DNA of 64,000 bases from Akanthomyces muscarius (taxonomy: Eukaryota > Ascomycota > Sordariomycetes > Hypocreales > Cordycipitaceae). Each line of letters opens with the position of its first letter. Within the stretch, counting starts at the first letter, position 1. The translations under genes and the position numbers were made by a program. Under the pieces are notes generated by a model. The model ran no database searches. It worked only from the letters and a program-made list of their open reading frames with translations, and was not told the DNA's origin. The DNA is taken from positions 1,612,001 to 1,676,000 of the forward strand of contig NC_079244.1 of NCBI RefSeq assembly GCF_028009165.1. Direction: 5' to 3'. Below, in pieces: positions 50,547-59,758 of the stretch.

Positions 50547-52127
50547 ATGGCTGAAGAACCATCACTCCCGGCGCTTCCCGCCGTTTCATGGAATGAAGAG
50601 TCGCAAACCTTTGCAAAGGGCTCTCGGAAGCGCCTCCGGCCTGTGCACCCCAACACGGGTACCACAGCGCCAGGTCTATACAACTCGAGCGACCCTGCAG
50701 TGTTCTCCAGCGACGACGATCCTGGCCTGGACAATTATTCTGGCGGCCGCCGCAAGCGAAAGTATGTTGGATCATGGTATCAGCAATTTCCGACATCCTC
50801 GGACTCGACCTTTAGCGAAGCCCAACAAGTCCTACCGCGACCCAAACGGACTTTGAGGCGACAGCTGGATAGCGGTGTTTTTCTTGGCAGCGATGGTACG
50901 ACCGACAATGAAAGCATACCTGAGACGATAGACCTTCCTATCCATAGCAAGTTCCCACGCGTCGAGCGGCCACCAGTTCCCATGTTCTCCGAGTCCGAGC
51001 ACGTGGCTCAAGAGAAGATTCGCGAATGCCTGGAGCAAGGCAACGAGTCAATTGATTTCTGGTCAATGGGCTTGGAAGAAATCTCGAACGAAACGATTAC
51101 ACCACTGGCGCAGCTTTCGTGCATTCCGCAGGTCACTCGCGATGTCGCATTCGAGCAAAAAGATCCCGAGCTCAAGATCTACCTTGCTAGGAATAGGCTT
51201 TGGCGGCTTCCTGGAAGTCTCTTCGATCTGACATTTCTTACCGTTTTGAGCCTTCGCGACAACAAGCTCTCTGAGATCCCGTCATCCATCTCCAAGTTGA
51301 CAAATCTGAGAGAACTCAATGTCGCCCAGAATAAGCTACGGACCTTGCCACCTCAACTGCTTGATCTCATCGGACCCACCGGGCGGTTGAAGAAGCTGAT
51401 GCTGTTTCCAAACCCTTTCGCGCAGCCAGACCGAGCGATTGGCGACATTTCAGACGACGGAGATATGGATGTGCACGATTGTGTCGTGAGCATGCGTATC
51501 GGTGCCGTGCGGCCCGCAGTTCTGGGGAGGTTTCTCGGTCAGTCCCCGCTGCAGCTTACAACCTCCAAGGGCCGACACACATCGAAGTTTACCTTGTCGT
51601 TTGCAACCGGAAAGCTCCCTGTTGAGTTTGCCAGACAAGACGTGAACGATAGCGACAGCGAAATGGTGCTCGAAGGCAGTGGTGATGCACTCGCCGCAAA
51701 GCAAAGCCGCGTGCCTAGCCTGGTTGAGGCAGCTCTTCGGTCTTGCTATCGCATGTCCAAGCCAGAAAGTATTGCGCAGTACATCCCCAACGAGCTGCAT
51801 CAGCTGCGCACTCTAGTGATTCAGGCTGGTAATCAGAAACACTCTGGCGGCCTCACCTGCAGCACATGCCGGAAGCTCATGGTGATGCCGGCCGTCGAGT
51901 GGGTTGAATGGCGCGATCTGCGTACTTGTTATTGGCTGCAAGCAGCTGGCGGCCGCGACGTCGATCCAGGTCACATCGCAGCGAGATTGATTCCTCTCAG
52001 CAGAGCACAAGGGGAGATTGCCGTGCCATTCTTGCATCAGGCATGCTCTTGGCTCTGTGGTCCCATGGGCAGGAAGCTTGATCTGGGGTGGAGTCGAAAC
52101 TTTGACGTCAAAGTTCTAGAACAGTAG
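50547..52127 (+). CDS. Leucine-rich repeat protein
   Basis: Intronless, 526 residues. The first 150 residues are disordered with basic patches (SRKRLRPVH, GGRRKRKYV). Residues about 205-275 carry three to four leucine-rich repeats of the typical L..L..N.L..LP kind: LKIYLARNRLWRLPGSLF, LTVLSLRDNKLSEIPSS, LRELNVAQNKLRTLPPQL. Further on, residues 435-470 contain a CSTCRK element and an aromatic segment (VEWVEWRDLRTCYWL), and the C terminus has FLHQACSWLCGPMGR, which resemble Cys-containing ends of related fungal LRR proteins. LRRs serve protein binding; the partner and process are unknown. No signal peptide, so probably cytosolic or nuclear. Confidence 0.85.
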   Translation: MAEEPSLPALPAVSWNEESQTFAKGSRKRLRPVHPNTGTTAPGLYNSSDPAVFSSDDDPGLDNYSGGRRKRKYVGSWYQQFPTSSDSTFSEAQQVLPRPKRTLRRQLDSGVFLGSDGTTDNESIPETIDLPIHSKFPRVERPPVPMFSESEHVAQEKIRECLEQGNESIDFWSMGLEEISNETITPLAQLSCIPQVTRDVAFEQKDPELKIYLARNRLWRLPGSLFDLTFLTVLSLRDNKLSEIPSSISKLTNLRELNVAQNKLRTLPPQLLDLIGPTGRLKKLMLFPNPFAQPDRAIGDISDDGDMDVHDCVVSMRIGAVRPAVLGRFLGQSPLQLTTSKGRHTSKFTLSFATGKLPVEFARQDVNDSDSEMVLEGSGDALAAKQSRVPSLVEAALRSCYRMSKPESIAQYIPNELHQLRTLVIQAGNQKHSGGLTCSTCRKLMVMPAVEWVEWRDLRTCYWLQAAGGRDVDPGHIAARLIPLSRAQGEIAVPFLHQACSWLCGPMGRKLDLGWSRNFDVKVLEQ

Positions 52128-53219
52128 CACAAATTCATTTGGTGCATAGGGAGCATTGGGAGCGAGTATGGATATCCTGTTTATATTGGCGAGCATTTTG
52201 GTCAAGGAATACATAATGCGGCGTCGGTCGAAATACCTGAGCTATTCTTTGCCATCACTTTATGTCTACATGATGATATGAGTGTCGTTTAACATACCAA
52301 ACATATTTGTCCCAGTTTGTATGTTGATGCGCGTTACTTGGAGCTAAGTCTGCTTGCTTAATGCTGGACTGTTGCCTTGCCTCGAATCTAGGGCTTACAG
52401 TCGCCTTACCCTGGAGAGCAGCGAAACCCCCAGACATCAAAGGAATCGCTTTTGGACGACAAGTTTCCGTGAGGAGTAGTTTCAAGGCCGCAAATATTTA
52501 CCCCATAGGTAAAACCTCTTGGACCAATTGCGTGCTCGATGTGTGGAGTTTCTTTGAGTAATTGCACATCATTTCGACATCTTGCTGGGAGCAAGACTGG
52601 TAGCCTCAACGTAGCCTGGACGGGAATCTATGTGAGCTATGCACTGTAACTTGACGCTGGACACAGCAGCGAAGGAAATCGCCCCCAGGGCGTATCGACA
52701 GTATTATTGAATAATTGCTAGTACTAGTAGAAGTCATGCATGTAGCTGAATGCAAGTCACCTGCAGTGCAAAAGAACCCCCGCCAATGCCGTGGCAGCTG
52801 CCAGGTGACGTGACGCCGCCTCGAGACCCGCAAGGGAACGGGGGACCTGCACGGCAACGGGCCAAATTGAATGCCATCCGCCGCATACGAGACCGTCTGC
52901 CATGGCCGAGTATTTCGCCTGACCTCTTTGTTCCGTGAAACAACGACATTGTTCTGCTTTTTACTTTTGCTCAGCCTTTTTTTTCGAACCGACTGCCGAG
53001 TGGTCAGTGAAGAGACGGCGACTGTTGCTACGACGCGCGCCCCGGCCAGGCACATTCCCCCTCCAAAAAAAGTCGCCCCATGCTCGATTAAGCGCATCAA
53101 ACAAAACAAAGGAATTCAGGCCCCACGTTCACGATCGAAACGGGAGGGGAGAGACGACAGCCACGAGACGAGACGAAAGCCACAGACGAAGAAGCGAGGC
53201 TCCGCCCACAAGAGCCGCG
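52128..53219. other. Intergenic region and leader of IVY1
   Basis: About 1.1 kb. The last 250 nt have the mixed purine/pyrimidine blocks of a long leader and are open in the IVY1 frame from about 52935, but the ATG choice at 53220 fits the homologues better. No other gene seen. Confidence 0.5.
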
Positions 53220-54668
53220 ATGCCATCCGCCCAAGACTCGCGGCCGGTGTCGCCGTCACCGTCACAGCTCCCGCCGGTGCCCGCGTCGCCGGTCTACTCG
53301 ATCGCCTCGACGGCCAACCCCATGTCGCAGTTTAACCTGCCGCTGCCGCCGCCGCCGCGGCCCGCCCACGCCGTGCTGACCAAGGCGGACCTGGACCGCT
53401 CGCAGGAGGCCTACTCTGACCTCGTCGCCTCGGCCAAGGCTTACCGGCAGGCGCTGGCGACGCTGTCGACAGCGGCCTCGGCCTTTGGCACCGCGCTCGA
53501 ATCCTGCGCCCGCCTTAAGGAGGCCCGCGCCGAGCCCATCGGCGGCGCCGCGGCCGGCGGCGCCAGCATGACGGCCAGCTTCACCACCAGCAAGGGCGCC
53601 TGCACCGCCGACACGCTCATGGCCGCCTCGGGCCTGCACCACCTCATCGCTAACCACCAGCAGATCCTGTCCGAGACGGTCTACCGCTCTTTCGAGGTGC
53701 CCCTGCTGCACGACCTCGACAAGTGGCAGTCGGTCATTGACGACGAGGAGGAGACGTACCAGACCAAGATCAAGGCCCAGGCCCGCGAGGTCAAGCGTCT
53801 GGAAAAGGACGGGCTCAAGCTGCACAAGCAGAAGCGGCGCGACGTGGCGCGCTTCCGCGCCCACCTCGTCGAGTTGACGAGCAAGCTCGACGGCATGTCG
53901 ACCCTGCACGCGGACCACGCGCGGACGATGCTGCGCGAGAGCCAGGACACCAGCTCCCGCATCGTCGACGCCAGCTGCAGCCTGGTCCGCGCCGAGGTCG
54001 ACATATTCGAGAGCCTGGCGAAGAAGGGCTGGACAGGCGGCGGCCTGGAGGATCTGCTGGAAAAGGGCCAGGACCTCTTCGCGATGGACACGGACACGGG
54101 GCACCACTCGGGCGGCGTGCTGGGGGGCGGAGGCACGGGCGACGGCGTGAAGCTGTTTTCGATCCTGCCGCCAAAGAGCATACTGCCCGACACCATCTCG
54201 GACCCGTCGCGCGGGGGCCACGCTAGAAGCGACAGCCTGCTCACCGACCCGGAGCGGTACCAGTCCCTGACGGCGCTGGCGTCGGACGCGCGAGCCCCGG
54301 ATCTAGAGGGCCCGCCGTCGGCCGACTTCAATAAGCCGCGCAACGCGCGACCCTTTTCGCCGCAGCCCATCCGCCGGGTCCCCATGGAGATTACAGAGGA
54401 CTCGCTGGGGGCCTTTGGCAACGGCAGCACGCCTGCTGCCGAGGACGACACGCAGCGGCGCAAGGCTGGCGAAGATGGCGGCCTCGACGAGGGCAGTCCC
54501 GACGGCGGTGCGGAAACGCCCAAGCACGAGCAAGAGGATGAGGAGGGCGAAGAAGAGAACGAGGGCGATGACCGCGGGAGGCGATCGTGGTCGAAAACGC
54601 CAGAGCCCAGGGAAGACAGGGAAATACCGACGTATGACGGCTCACCTGGAGGTGGATGGGGCTCTTGA
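53220..54668 (+). CDS. IVY1: Ivy1-like I-BAR protein of the vacuole
   Basis: Intronless, 482 residues from ATG 53220. In yeast Ivy1 binds phospholipids, Ypt7 and Vps33 at the vacuole and modulates TORC1 and Fab1 signalling. After a Pro-rich start the conserved region (about residues 50-285) contains LTKADLDRSQEAYSDL, AKAYRQALATLSTAASAFG, LMAASGLHHLIANHQQIL, VPLLHDLDKWQSVID, a long basic helix (EVKRLEKDGLKLHKQKRRDVARFRAHLVELTSKLD) and SLVRAEVDIFESLAKKGWTGGGLEDLL, all matching Ivy1 as I know it. The C-terminal 190 residues are disordered and acidic (DEEGEEENEGDD). The upstream frame is open but lacks the family sequence. Confidence 0.88.
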   Translation: MPSAQDSRPVSPSPSQLPPVPASPVYSIASTANPMSQFNLPLPPPPRPAHAVLTKADLDRSQEAYSDLVASAKAYRQALATLSTAASAFGTALESCARLKEARAEPIGGAAAGGASMTASFTTSKGACTADTLMAASGLHHLIANHQQILSETVYRSFEVPLLHDLDKWQSVIDDEEETYQTKIKAQAREVKRLEKDGLKLHKQKRRDVARFRAHLVELTSKLDGMSTLHADHARTMLRESQDTSSRIVDASCSLVRAEVDIFESLAKKGWTGGGLEDLLEKGQDLFAMDTDTGHHSGGVLGGGGTGDGVKLFSILPPKSILPDTISDPSRGGHARSDSLLTDPERYQSLTALASDARAPDLEGPPSADFNKPRNARPFSPQPIRRVPMEITEDSLGAFGNGSTPAAEDDTQRRKAGEDGGLDEGSPDGGAETPKHEQEDEEGEEENEGDDRGRRSWSKTPEPREDREIPTYDGSPGGGWGS

Positions 54669-55215
54669 GCAAGAAAGAGTGTCTTGTCAGTGGTAGAGAT
54701 ACTCAGTGTGCACATTTCAAGTTTCCTGTTTGGGTTCGTTTTTATTATCCTCAGCGCTTACTACTCATTCCGCAAGTGTTGCGCGTTGGACGAGTTTTGG
54801 CATATTGTGCGTATTTTTTCTTCTTCATTGTTTTATTCCTTTGAGAGCTGGCCTGTATTCTGATTTTGTTACATCATGCCTTCACGCGGGGCGGAGGGGA
54901 GTGACGCAGTCTTTTGCATCTTGTATAGTTAGACGTGTACAACATAAGATTAATGTGACCGCTGAGTTCAACCCAACATCGCGCAGAGGTGCGTAGAAGA
55001 ACAATGTCTTGATTTTGTATCCTATGCCAAACAACGCCGTCCCGAAAAATGCCACTCCATCTGCAGATTATGAAGGTAAAAAGGAATTCAATAACGCCGA
55101 AATGTGAACCAAAAACCACCATTATCCAGGCCCTATTCCACCATGTGTATGTAGAGAAAAATCAAAACGTTGTAGTGACGCAAATCACTCTTGAATTGCA
55201 AATCTGACCGAGGGT
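54669..55215. other. Convergent 3' spacer
   Basis: 547 nt between IVY1 and NUP53 which meet tail to tail; UTRs and polyadenylation signals expected, no gene seen. Confidence 0.5.
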
Positions 55216-56626
55216 TTACTCGTCCTTATCAATGCTGTAAACGTCGCCCCTGAACAGACCAAAAGTGGCGTCCAGCCACCAGATCAGCTTCCAGTACAGG
55301 CTCGCGCGGTTCCAGTCAAACTCGCCCGTCTCCGTGCGCGGTACCTCGTTGCCAATCATGCTGCCGCCGAACCAGTTGATAAACGGCACGGCGCCGACGA
55401 AGCGCTGCATGACGGACTGCTGGGGCAGCAGCGCCTGCTCGGCCGGCAGCAGGCGGGCGCGACGTGCGGTCGGTATCCGGCGGCAGAAGATGCTGTCCTC
55501 GGGGGGGATTTCGATGGGCTCGGCAGCGGTCGTCGAGGCGGCGCCCGGAAAGCTGGTGCTGGCGCTGAACGGGTCAGTGGCAGTGACAGTTGAGCCCCTG
55601 GACGGCGAGAGCGTGGCCGTGTCGAGCGTGTCGCTGGTTCGGCGCGATTCGGGGGCGGTGGTGAGGTCGAGCAGTCGGCTGCTAAACGACTGGGGCAGGC
55701 CGCCTCCCGTGCGTCGAGGGCCAGCCTCGCCGACATTGGCAGGGACGCTCTGGGATCTGGGCAGGCCAGCGACGCCTGGCGCGACGCCGTCGGCGAAGAG
55801 GTCGCCGGTGTCGGGGCAGGCTTCGTCTCTAGCGAGCGGCACGCCGCGGTAGGGTTCCGCGTAGACGAGGTGGCCGAGGATGCGCTGGGGGCTGGCGTAC
55901 ATGGCGGCGTTGGCGGCCTCGGCGCTCTCAAACGTCACCTTGACCCAGTGCTCGCCGCCGTCGGCGCGGTTGACAAGGGCGCGTTCGTCGGGCGTCAGGT
56001 GCCGGCGGCGCGTGTAGGCCGGGTCGCGCAGGTCCGACTTGTAGCGCCGCTGCGTCGTGGGCGGGTCGCGTGGGTAATCCTCGAGCACGAGGCCGGCGAG
56101 GTCCTCAAAGTGGCTGATGGCGGCGTACTGCTGCGACGAGGAGCGATAGCCGCGGAGGACGAGCTCGACGGGCGTCGATTGTATCGTGCGCTTCGGCGCC
56201 GCGGGGTCCTCCTGGCTCACGCCGGCGGGCTTTCTGGTCGTCGAGACGCCGCTACTGCTGTTTTCGTTTTTCTGTTGCGACAGCCACTCGCCAAAGACCT
56301 TGTCGGCTGCGGCGAGCGTCGGATTCTCCTTGGTGCCCCTCGCTGGCGTGCCTGTGCGCGATCGTGAACGCCGCGTCGACTTGCCAAATGAGCCGGTTTC
56401 CGCCACGGTTCGTCGCGCGCGAGTGTTTGTCGCGGGACCTCCTTCGTTTCTTGTTGACCGGCATGTTAGCGATGAGGGTTTGGGGAAGGCGCGCAAGAGC
56501 TTTGCCTAGGTAGAGGCAGATGGAGGCGAATACGTACTGGGCAAAGAGCATGGCATAGGGGCGCGTGAGGCCGTCGTCGCCGACGTAGCGCTCCTCGTCG
56601 GGAACATTGTGAAGAATCAAGGGCAT
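55216..56626 (-). CDS. NUP53: Nucleoporin Nup53/Nup35
   Basis: Two exons, 56538-56626 and 55216-56449, joined over an 88-nt intron with a GTACGT donor and a CTAAC branch site 14 nt before the AAG acceptor; 440 residues. Nup35-type proteins link Nup93, Nup155 and Ndc1 to the pore membrane. The start [19 protein letters not shown] and [24 protein letters not shown] are typical of filamentous-fungal members. Residues about 110-240 form the RRM-like MPPN domain ([58 protein letters not shown]). The C-terminal amphipathic helix ([19 protein letters not shown]) is the membrane-binding end. An ATG 63 nt upstream (56689) is in frame and could add 21 residues. Confidence 0.88.
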
Positions 56627-57004
56627 TCTAATGTCGATGCCAAAATCTGGGCGATGTGCAAAAAATGAGCGCTTGGTGAATGGATTCACAGACTTTGCGA
56701 ACAGACTGGTTCGCGTCGTCCAAATTTCTTTGGGGGTCTTTCTGGCACAGCAACCAGCTCGCTCTGTGGGGGACCTGAGTTTCTCCGGCGCCGAACCCCA
56801 CTACAGCTTCGAGCTGGACCCCTGTATTCGGCGCCATTGAGGCAATGCAGCGCTGTAAATCAGCTACTTGGGCGCTAAAAAGGGGAATTGCGGCACTGTG
56901 ACACGCTAAACTGTGTGCTGCATCTATTTGAGGACATTTGACCACGGTAACGCATGCTCTACCTTGCAACAACCTTCTTGCCTGCCTCATTTCCATCCAT
57001 ATCT
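56627..57004. other. Intergenic region
   Basis: 378 nt between RNA cyclase and NUP53, both on the minus strand: promoter of NUP53 and 3' end of the cyclase gene. No gene seen. Confidence 0.5.
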
Positions 57005-58293
57005 CTACAATGAGAATCCGACTCCCTTGACAAAATCTCCCTGGTTGTAAAACTCGGCTGCTGGCAATAGCTGGCTGGCCACCCAGCGTGCCGTCTGTGT
57101 ATGCATCGAACCATGACCGAACGGGTCATACGTCTTGTCCTTTCGTACGCGGTGCCCAGACAGCGAGAGGTTGTCCATGGCGCCCGACAATCTGGCTTCC
57201 GGTTCTGAATCCCCAGGATGATCACCTCGAGGAAAAGATGAATAGCCGTCGCAAAGCGCCTGGATAGCCACCAACTGATCTTGCAGATGCTCATCCACGT
57301 GCCCCCCCAGCGATATCTCCTCATCGAGGTGGCGGCACACCGAGCTTGCGACCTGCTTCACAAATGTATCTGGTAATTTCATCTTCTTGGGCATGCCTCG
57401 CAAGACGTCCGTTGCCCAGCGAATGCCGCCATGTGACTCCGCGACGAGAAGCACGTTCCACTTTGAATCAGAGCCAGAATCCTCGACTAGCTTCAACTGC
57501 AGGTCGGCATCTGGGTAAAGCTCCCCCAAGTTCCGGAATAGCTGATTTTGGAGCTGCTCATGAGAATGACTGGGTACAATCATGCTGATGTTGACTGTCT
57601 TGATATCGTAAGACGCAGGGTATACGCCTCGTTTTGGTGGACAGTAGTGTAGCTTGTCACCTTTTGGCACGGGGTAAATCGTGAGTGTTATTGAACCCGG
57701 CGATGCTCTGCCAGTATTCCAACTGCGCTCATTGAGTTTTCTCTCTACCCGGATGGCAAACCGCTCTTCGAGGGCTGGCATGAGGACCTGGTCGAAATAC
57801 TCATAGCTCAGAGACCACTGCACGTTGGTGCCACCGTGAATGGTAATACTGAGCGGCTCACCCTTTTCATTGCTGGCGAACAGGACAAAGGGGAATATGG
57901 CCTGTAGAATCAGCAGTGCACTGGCTGCATCAGTTTCTGCTTTAATCTCGAACGATCGGCCTATAAGTTGCGCCGGGCCTTTCTTGGGGATAAAAGTCAG
58001 TGTCTTGGATCCTACACTCAGGCCCTCCACATCTGCCCCAGTGACGTCTGCCAGCCACTGAATAGAGGTAACGTGCTGAACCTTGAGGCCTTTTCTGATA
58101 GTTAGCTGCGATTGAAAAGGAAACAAAACACCATGCAAAACTTACCGCCTCCGCGTCCACCTTCTCGGTTGCCTCTCACATGTGTGATTTTGACAGGTTG
58201 AGATGTGAGAGCTGCTAGGCCGACTGCAACGCGTACTAATTGGCCGCCACCTTCGCCCGTTCGGCCGTCAAGTTCGATAGGTTTCGGCTTCAT
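57005..58293 (-). CDS. RTCA: RNA 3'-terminal phosphate cyclase
   Basis: Two exons, 58146-58293 and 57005-58089, giving 410 residues. The intron (56 nt, CTAAC branch) uses the AAAAG acceptor; the nearer CAG would shift the frame. The enzyme converts RNA 3'-phosphate to a 2',3'-cyclic phosphate using ATP. Visible: DGRTGEGGGQ (residues 9-18), the RGNREGGRGGGL motif formed across the splice junction (similar to the RTC signature but slightly altered), LKVQHVTSIQWLADVTGA, ITIHGGTNVQWSLSYEYF, and VDEHLQDQLVAIQAL with His317, the nucleotide-accepting His of true cyclases and absent from Rcl1 ribosome proteins. Slightly longer than human RTCA (366) owing to insertions. Nuclear location likely. Confidence 0.92.
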
Positions 58294-59033
58294 TTTGATT
58301 GAAAATTCTTTGCCTTTCAGATGTTGTATATGACGAGTTTCAAACTATGAAAGCGCCGGCTTTATATGCAACGGACGGTGTGAGTCAACGAGTAAGGCTC
58401 ATTGGTGGGGCAGCATTGTGCCTCGCGACATTCACTAGCAAAGACGAGCATTTACTAACCATCTCACTAACAATTGAAGCAAGTTCACGAAGGCTATATT
58501 CCGTACATGGCACTACCTGGTCAAGTTTTCGTCGTCTTGGACGAAGTAGTCTCGGAGCTGGGCGTATTTCCATTCGCCCAATTCGGCTGTCCGACCATGG
58601 CCGTGGCGTGGCACCGAGCTGACCACTAGCCGGCTTCTGGCTGGCTAGTTTCAATGCCCGACGGGTAACTCAGAAGAAGCTGGGGTGGCTCGGAGATGAT
58701 CACAGAGACGAGTGGGCCACCAATCATGGATTGCCTATTCAGGAAGTTCCACGGAGACCGATGTTGGGCATACTCGCAGATACGATGCTATGTGGCTCTC
58801 TCAGTAAATTACTCTAACAAGAAATGAACGTAGCCAAGTCTAGTTTGTAATGTTTCAGTGTCTTGATGGCATGTGATTGAAGATTCGTATTGGTGTTCAA
58901 AGGCGGATCACTCGCCGAATGTCTAAAAACAAGGGTATAGATGGATAAATGCTGATGCCGCCCAAAAAGATACACGTTCCCAAGCCATAAGAAAATATCA
59001 AAATGACACCGAAAGCCGATACTGAAGAAAGTT
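58294..59033. other. Intergenic region
   Basis: 740 nt between the cyclase start and the 3' end of the small unknown gene; both genes read leftward. No gene recognised. Confidence 0.5.
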
Positions 59034-59563
59034 TCAGCTACGCCGTCGAAGAGACTGATTGGCGTCCCTAATGATGAACTTGGCCCGGGCCGTGTAAAAT
59101 GCGCTCGCATTCTCATGTAGTGGGCGTGCTCCAAAGGGTGCATTGTGCCGGTCGTCCCAGAAGTGGTCGATTGCCCAGGAAATGCTGGAGCTTCCCACGC
59201 TAGAATTTTCGTCTTGTCGTCCCGAGCTCTCATTTCCTACACCGATCTCGCTAGTGTAATCGATGAGTATTGAGTTTGGGTAAGCTAACAGCAAGCAGAA
59301 AAATATTACCTCAGAGCTACCGGTTGGGAGAGGACGTTGGCCGGCAGCTCTCGGAACACCTCAGTGTTGGACAGCTGACGCAGGTTTTCCTCCGTCAAGC
59401 TGCCGCTGACTTGGCCCCCAGCAACAGGCTGGCTTTGCGCATCCTGCTCGCCTGCTGCAGCGGAGGGTTCCTCTACTGCGGCCGCCGAGGCAGAGATACT
59501 GCGGCCCGGCCTGGAGCTCGCACCCTTTTCTGAAGCGTGTCTGTGCTTTTGAGGGCAGGACAT
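59034..59563 (-). CDS. Small unknown protein, two exons
   Basis: Proposed exons 59310-59563 and 59034-59250 with a 59-nt GT/AG intron, giving 156 residues. The intron is inferred because the joined text (VLSQPVALR then SEIGVGNESSG) stays in frame and reads smoothly to the stop after QSLRRRS. The N-terminal half is Ala/Ser/Gln-rich and disordered; the middle has SLTEENLRQLSNTEVFRELP; the C terminus, ISWAIDHFWDDRHNAPFGARPLHENASAFY, has aromatic and charged residues suggesting a folded short motif. I recognise no family. A TATATATATAAA-like element (59745-59758) lies about 185 nt upstream in the right orientation. The frame is open for 28 codons before the chosen ATG. Confidence 0.55.
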
Positions 59564-59744
59564 TGCGACGAGATCTTGAGGGGGATGTATGTCAGCGACG
59601 AGGTAATGGAGTATCCGTGTGGGTACATACTGCTTGGAAAAGGACAATACTCAAGAAGGTCTCCGATAGATGTCGAGAGGAGTAGTGAAGGCAATCTGCT
59701 TTGATTCTTCTCTTTGTGCAAGGACAAAAGGTTGGGAGATGGCC

Positions 59745-59758
59745 TAGTATATATATAA
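59745..59758 (-). promoter_or_regulatory. Possible TATA box of the small unknown gene
   Basis: On the minus strand it reads TTTATATATATA, about 185 nt upstream of the proposed ATG at 59563. Suggestive only. Confidence 0.4.

Noticed and set aside
53262..54715. Minus-strand frames of 319 and 344 codons opposite IVY1
   Set aside because: Antisense shadows of the GC-rich IVY1 exon; no family motifs, while the plus strand matches Ivy1 clearly.
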